A stretch of 55,651 nt of DNA from Candidatus Aminicenans sakinawicola JGI OTU-1. Its GTDB lineage: Bacteria > Acidobacteriota > Aminicenantia > Aminicenantales > Aminicenantaceae. Positions within the stretch are counted from its first letter, which is position 1; each line of letters starts with the position of its first letter. The stretch spans positions 4,306 to 59,956 of the forward strand of contig AWNV01000011.1 of assembly GCA_000493965.1 (NCBI GenBank), read 5' to 3'. Positions 53,703-55,651 of the stretch are shown piece by piece. Made by a program: the position numbers and the translations under genes. Below the pieces are notes generated by a model. That model was not told where the DNA came from. It saw only the letters and a list, made by a program, of their open reading frames with translations, and searched no databases.

Positions 53703-55577
53703 ATGAAAATTATGCTACTAAGGATTGCGAACTTTCGTTGTTTTGGAGATATAAATGATGATGGTGTCTGGCCCATAGAATTTCGCCCTAATAGCGGTCT
53801 AAATTTACTAATTGGATCCAATTCATCTGGGAAAACAGCTTTAATTGATGCAATCAACATAGTTTTAAATCCAGAAAATAGATTTAATTATAACTTGATT
53901 TCAGAATTTGACTTCTCTTGGCGTAATACAAAAAAAAAAATTCAAATTGAAATTGTCTTGTCAGATATAGGCCCCTCCATACAAAAATTCCCAGCAGATA
54001 TTCAATGGTTTAATCAGGATAGTTGGGAAGCAATAGACATTGAGAATATAGAACCTAACCAAAATAACCATAATGAAGGAATTCTTATTAGATTTGAAGC
54101 ATATGAAGACCCCATAAAAGGCGATATCGAGTGGAAATGGATTCTCCCAAAATTCAAACCAACAGAAATTGAAGAGAAAAAAGAGTTAACAAAGGCCCAG
54201 CATGAGTCTATTGGATTTTTTAAAATAGAACCTCAAATCGCAAAAGGGGCATTTACCTTAGGAGAATATTCTGCTTTAGGACGCCATCTTCGGCGTCTTA
54301 ATTACAAAATGGGAAAGCTCCCTTTAAAGATCAGACCAAAAAATTTGACTACTGAATGCGATATAAGTAATCTTAATTGTGATGAATGTGAACATAGATT
54401 AGATTGTATTAGAGAAATAGAAGAAGGAGAACAACTTACTTATGAGAAGACAATCGGCCAAAAACTGTCAGAAATTACTACTCGTGCAGTAGAAGTACTG
54501 GGTACGTTTGTCCAACAAGATATGGCTCCAGGGCTTGGTCCTAGGTTTGGTGGTTTTCAAACAAGTTTGGCTGCTTTAACTGTCGGATATAAACAAAAAA
54601 AAATGGGAATAGAAAATGCAGGATTTATTCCATTTGAAAGATTATCTGCCGGTGAACAGTATGCATTATCATATGCCCTAGCAACTACATCAATGCCCGG
54701 AGAAAAACCACCAATTATTGTTACAGAAGAGCCCGAAACAGCACTCTATCCTTCTGCGATCGCAAAGATTATTGATGAAATTCAGAGACAACCTTCTGGG
54801 AAAGAACCTCAAATAATAATGACTTCGCATTCAGAATCAGTTTTGAGGCGATTTGCATCTGAAGATATTTTTCTTATCAGTCCAGAACGAAAAATTATTA
54901 ATTTTAAAAATAGTCTACGTACAAGTTGTCCATCGACTGGATTATCTCATTATGAATTAGAATGGGAAAGCAAGATAATGCCAGGTGAAGCAAGTGCTTT
55001 ATTTACAGAAAAAATCCTTGTGGTTGAAGGAGCAAATGAAAATATTACTTCTGGTTACTTGGATCGCCTCTCTGAAAAAAAATTCTTGGCAGCCTTAGGA
55101 TATTCAATAATTAGTTGCGGCGGTACAGGGAACATAGATAAATATGCAAAGATTTTATCAGGTTTGGACAAAAAAGTATCTATACTATTAGATGGAGATG
55201 AAGCGGGAAAAGACAAAGCAGAAGAACTAAAAAATGGATATCCAATTTTCATTTATGAAGAATGTGACATTGAAAAAGATCCAACTTTAGAAGATGCCTT
55301 GTTGTTGGGTCTTCCGAATAATAAACAAGATAATGCATTGGACGAATTTTATTCACATCCTACTTGTGAAACTTGCAGTTTAAACGAAAGAAGCAATAAA
55401 TGCTGGAAAATAAAATGTGTCAGGGAAAAAGGTCGACCTAGACATAAAGAGGACCTCCAGCGTATATGTCTCGAAACTTATAGAAAAGAGAAACTCTTTC
55501 CTCCAGCTTTTTTTAGACTAGCCAAAGAAATCAATTTGCACAAAATAGGGATTAAGAAATTACAGATAAAAGCATAA
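53703..55577 (+). CDS. OLD-family ATPase/TOPRIM nuclease with two cysteine tetrads
   Basis: The protein has 624 residues from the ATG at 53703, preceded by GAGGTGG. ABC-type ATPase: Walker A GSNSSGKT (38-45), signature RLSAGEQYALS (near 313), Walker B IIVTEEPETALYP (near 339), H-loop MTSHSES. TOPRIM domain: Glu442 (LVVEGANEN) and Asp497/Asp499 (LLDGDEAGKD). Two cysteine sets stand out: 219, 226, 229, 235 inside the ATPase arm, and 555, 558, 567, 572 near the C-terminus, each with a CxxC. They may bind zinc or an Fe-S cluster. OLD nucleases act in phage defence, alone or with a helicase partner as in Gabija. A further gene starts 11 bases later. Confidence 0.92.
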   Translation: MKIMLLRIANFRCFGDINDDGVWPIEFRPNSGLNLLIGSNSSGKTALIDAINIVLNPENRFNYNLISEFDFSWRNTKKKIQIEIVLSDIGPSIQKFPADIQWFNQDSWEAIDIENIEPNQNNHNEGILIRFEAYEDPIKGDIEWKWILPKFKPTEIEEKKELTKAQHESIGFFKIEPQIAKGAFTLGEYSALGRHLRRLNYKMGKLPLKIRPKNLTTECDISNLNCDECEHRLDCIREIEEGEQLTYEKTIGQKLSEITTRAVEVLGTFVQQDMAPGLGPRFGGFQTSLAALTVGYKQKKMGIENAGFIPFERLSAGEQYALSYALATTSMPGEKPPIIVTEEPETALYPSAIAKIIDEIQRQPSGKEPQIIMTSHSESVLRRFASEDIFLISPERKIINFKNSLRTSCPSTGLSHYELEWESKIMPGEASALFTEKILVVEGANENITSGYLDRLSEKKFLAALGYSIISCGGTGNIDKYAKILSGLDKKVSILLDGDEAGKDKAEELKNGYPIFIYEECDIEKDPTLEDALLLGLPNNKQDNALDEFYSHPTCETCSLNERSNKCWKIKCVREKGRPRHKEDLQRICLETYRKEKLFPPAFFRLAKEINLHKIGIKKLQIKA

Positions 55578-55588
55578 TAACAAAATCT

Positions 55589-55651
55589 ATGCAGGATAAA
55601 AGTAAAGATATTCGAAACGAAATCCTAAAATCACATGCAAAAATTAGGTTA
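55589..55651 (+). CDS. Start of a further gene, cut by window edge
   Basis: Open frame from an ATG 11 bases after the OLD-family gene: MQDKSKDIRNEILKSHAKIR, continuing to the window end. The close spacing suggests an operon partner. An IRxEIL opening of this sort precedes the ATP loop in some UvrD-type helicases, the partner in Gabija, but 21 residues are too few to decide. Confidence 0.4.
   Translation, partial: MQDKSKDIRNEILKSHAKIRL

Noticed and set aside
1..55651. tRNA, rRNA, CRISPR arrays, cobalamin or other riboswitches
   Set aside because: I looked in the larger intergenic gaps on both strands and saw no cloverleaf, regularly spaced repeat array or recognisable riboswitch core. Covariance-model searches were not possible here.

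Overview
The window reads as a low-GC (roughly 35-40% by eye), free-living, peptide- and glycan-degrading, probably anaerobic bacterium. The combination of large exported S9, M14 and C69 peptidases, a sortilin/BNR-type propeller, MacB/FtsX-like permeases (one behind a sigma-54 promoter), a tungsten-type aldehyde oxidoreductase, a corrinoid methyltransferase pair and two-subunit glycine dehydrogenase is most like Acidobacteriota, and my best guess is Aminicenantia. That placement is an inference from gene content. I saw no rRNA, tRNA or CRISPR array.

Layout. 1-1534 (minus): MttB-family methyltransferase (cut by the window edge) and its corrinoid protein. 1715-2633: two unrecognised genes. 2737-5469: an SGLT-type sugar/Na+ symporter broken by one frameshift, then galactokinase. 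5472-5967: decayed remnant of a BNR-propeller gene. 6151-8777: sigma-54 promoter with an upstream palindromic site, then a MacB-like permease. 8792-9057: MITE-like element with perfect 17-bp inverted ends. 9067-17039 (minus operon): a catalytically dead M14 peptidase homologue, an intact M14 peptidase, an amidohydrolase lipoprotein and a second MacB-like permease. 17420-28363 (plus operon): C69 dipeptidase, BNR/sortilin-like propeller, esterase lipoprotein, aldehyde:ferredoxin oxidoreductase and S9 peptidase. These last two blocks look like a protein-degradation and amino-acid-fermentation locus.

28416-30459 (minus): a compact three-gene unit of a thiol-disulfide oxidoreductase, a 73-residue exported cysteine-rich peptide and a six-bladed beta-propeller, with the peptide gene enclosed by inverted repeats. 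This is my leading candidate for an undescribed system. 30503-34326: a scarred zone with a broken IS110, an intact IS1380-family transposase and an acyl-CoA ligase with an internal deletion. 34333-41746: Ogt, an ornithine-cyclodeaminase-family enzyme, homocysteine methyltransferase, two short-chain dehydrogenases and both subunits of glycine dehydrogenase. 44027-46381 (minus): ABC exporter, a 50-residue membrane protein and an APC-type permease fused to universal-stress domains. 46513-51541: GH2 glycosidase, a second C69 dipeptidase and a GH29 alpha-L-fucosidase.

51542-55651: composition shifts to very AT-rich. Here lie ParA and ParB, a perfect GC-rich 16-bp palindrome upstream of parA (candidate parS or operator), a run of TGTGG motifs, and an OLD-family ATPase/TOPRIM nuclease carrying two cysteine tetrads, followed by the start of a partner gene. 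This end could be a mobile/defence island or an origin-proximal region; the window does not decide between them. Two intergenic repeat families (A, about 31 bp, and B, 44 bp) recur in the window in different relative arrangements.
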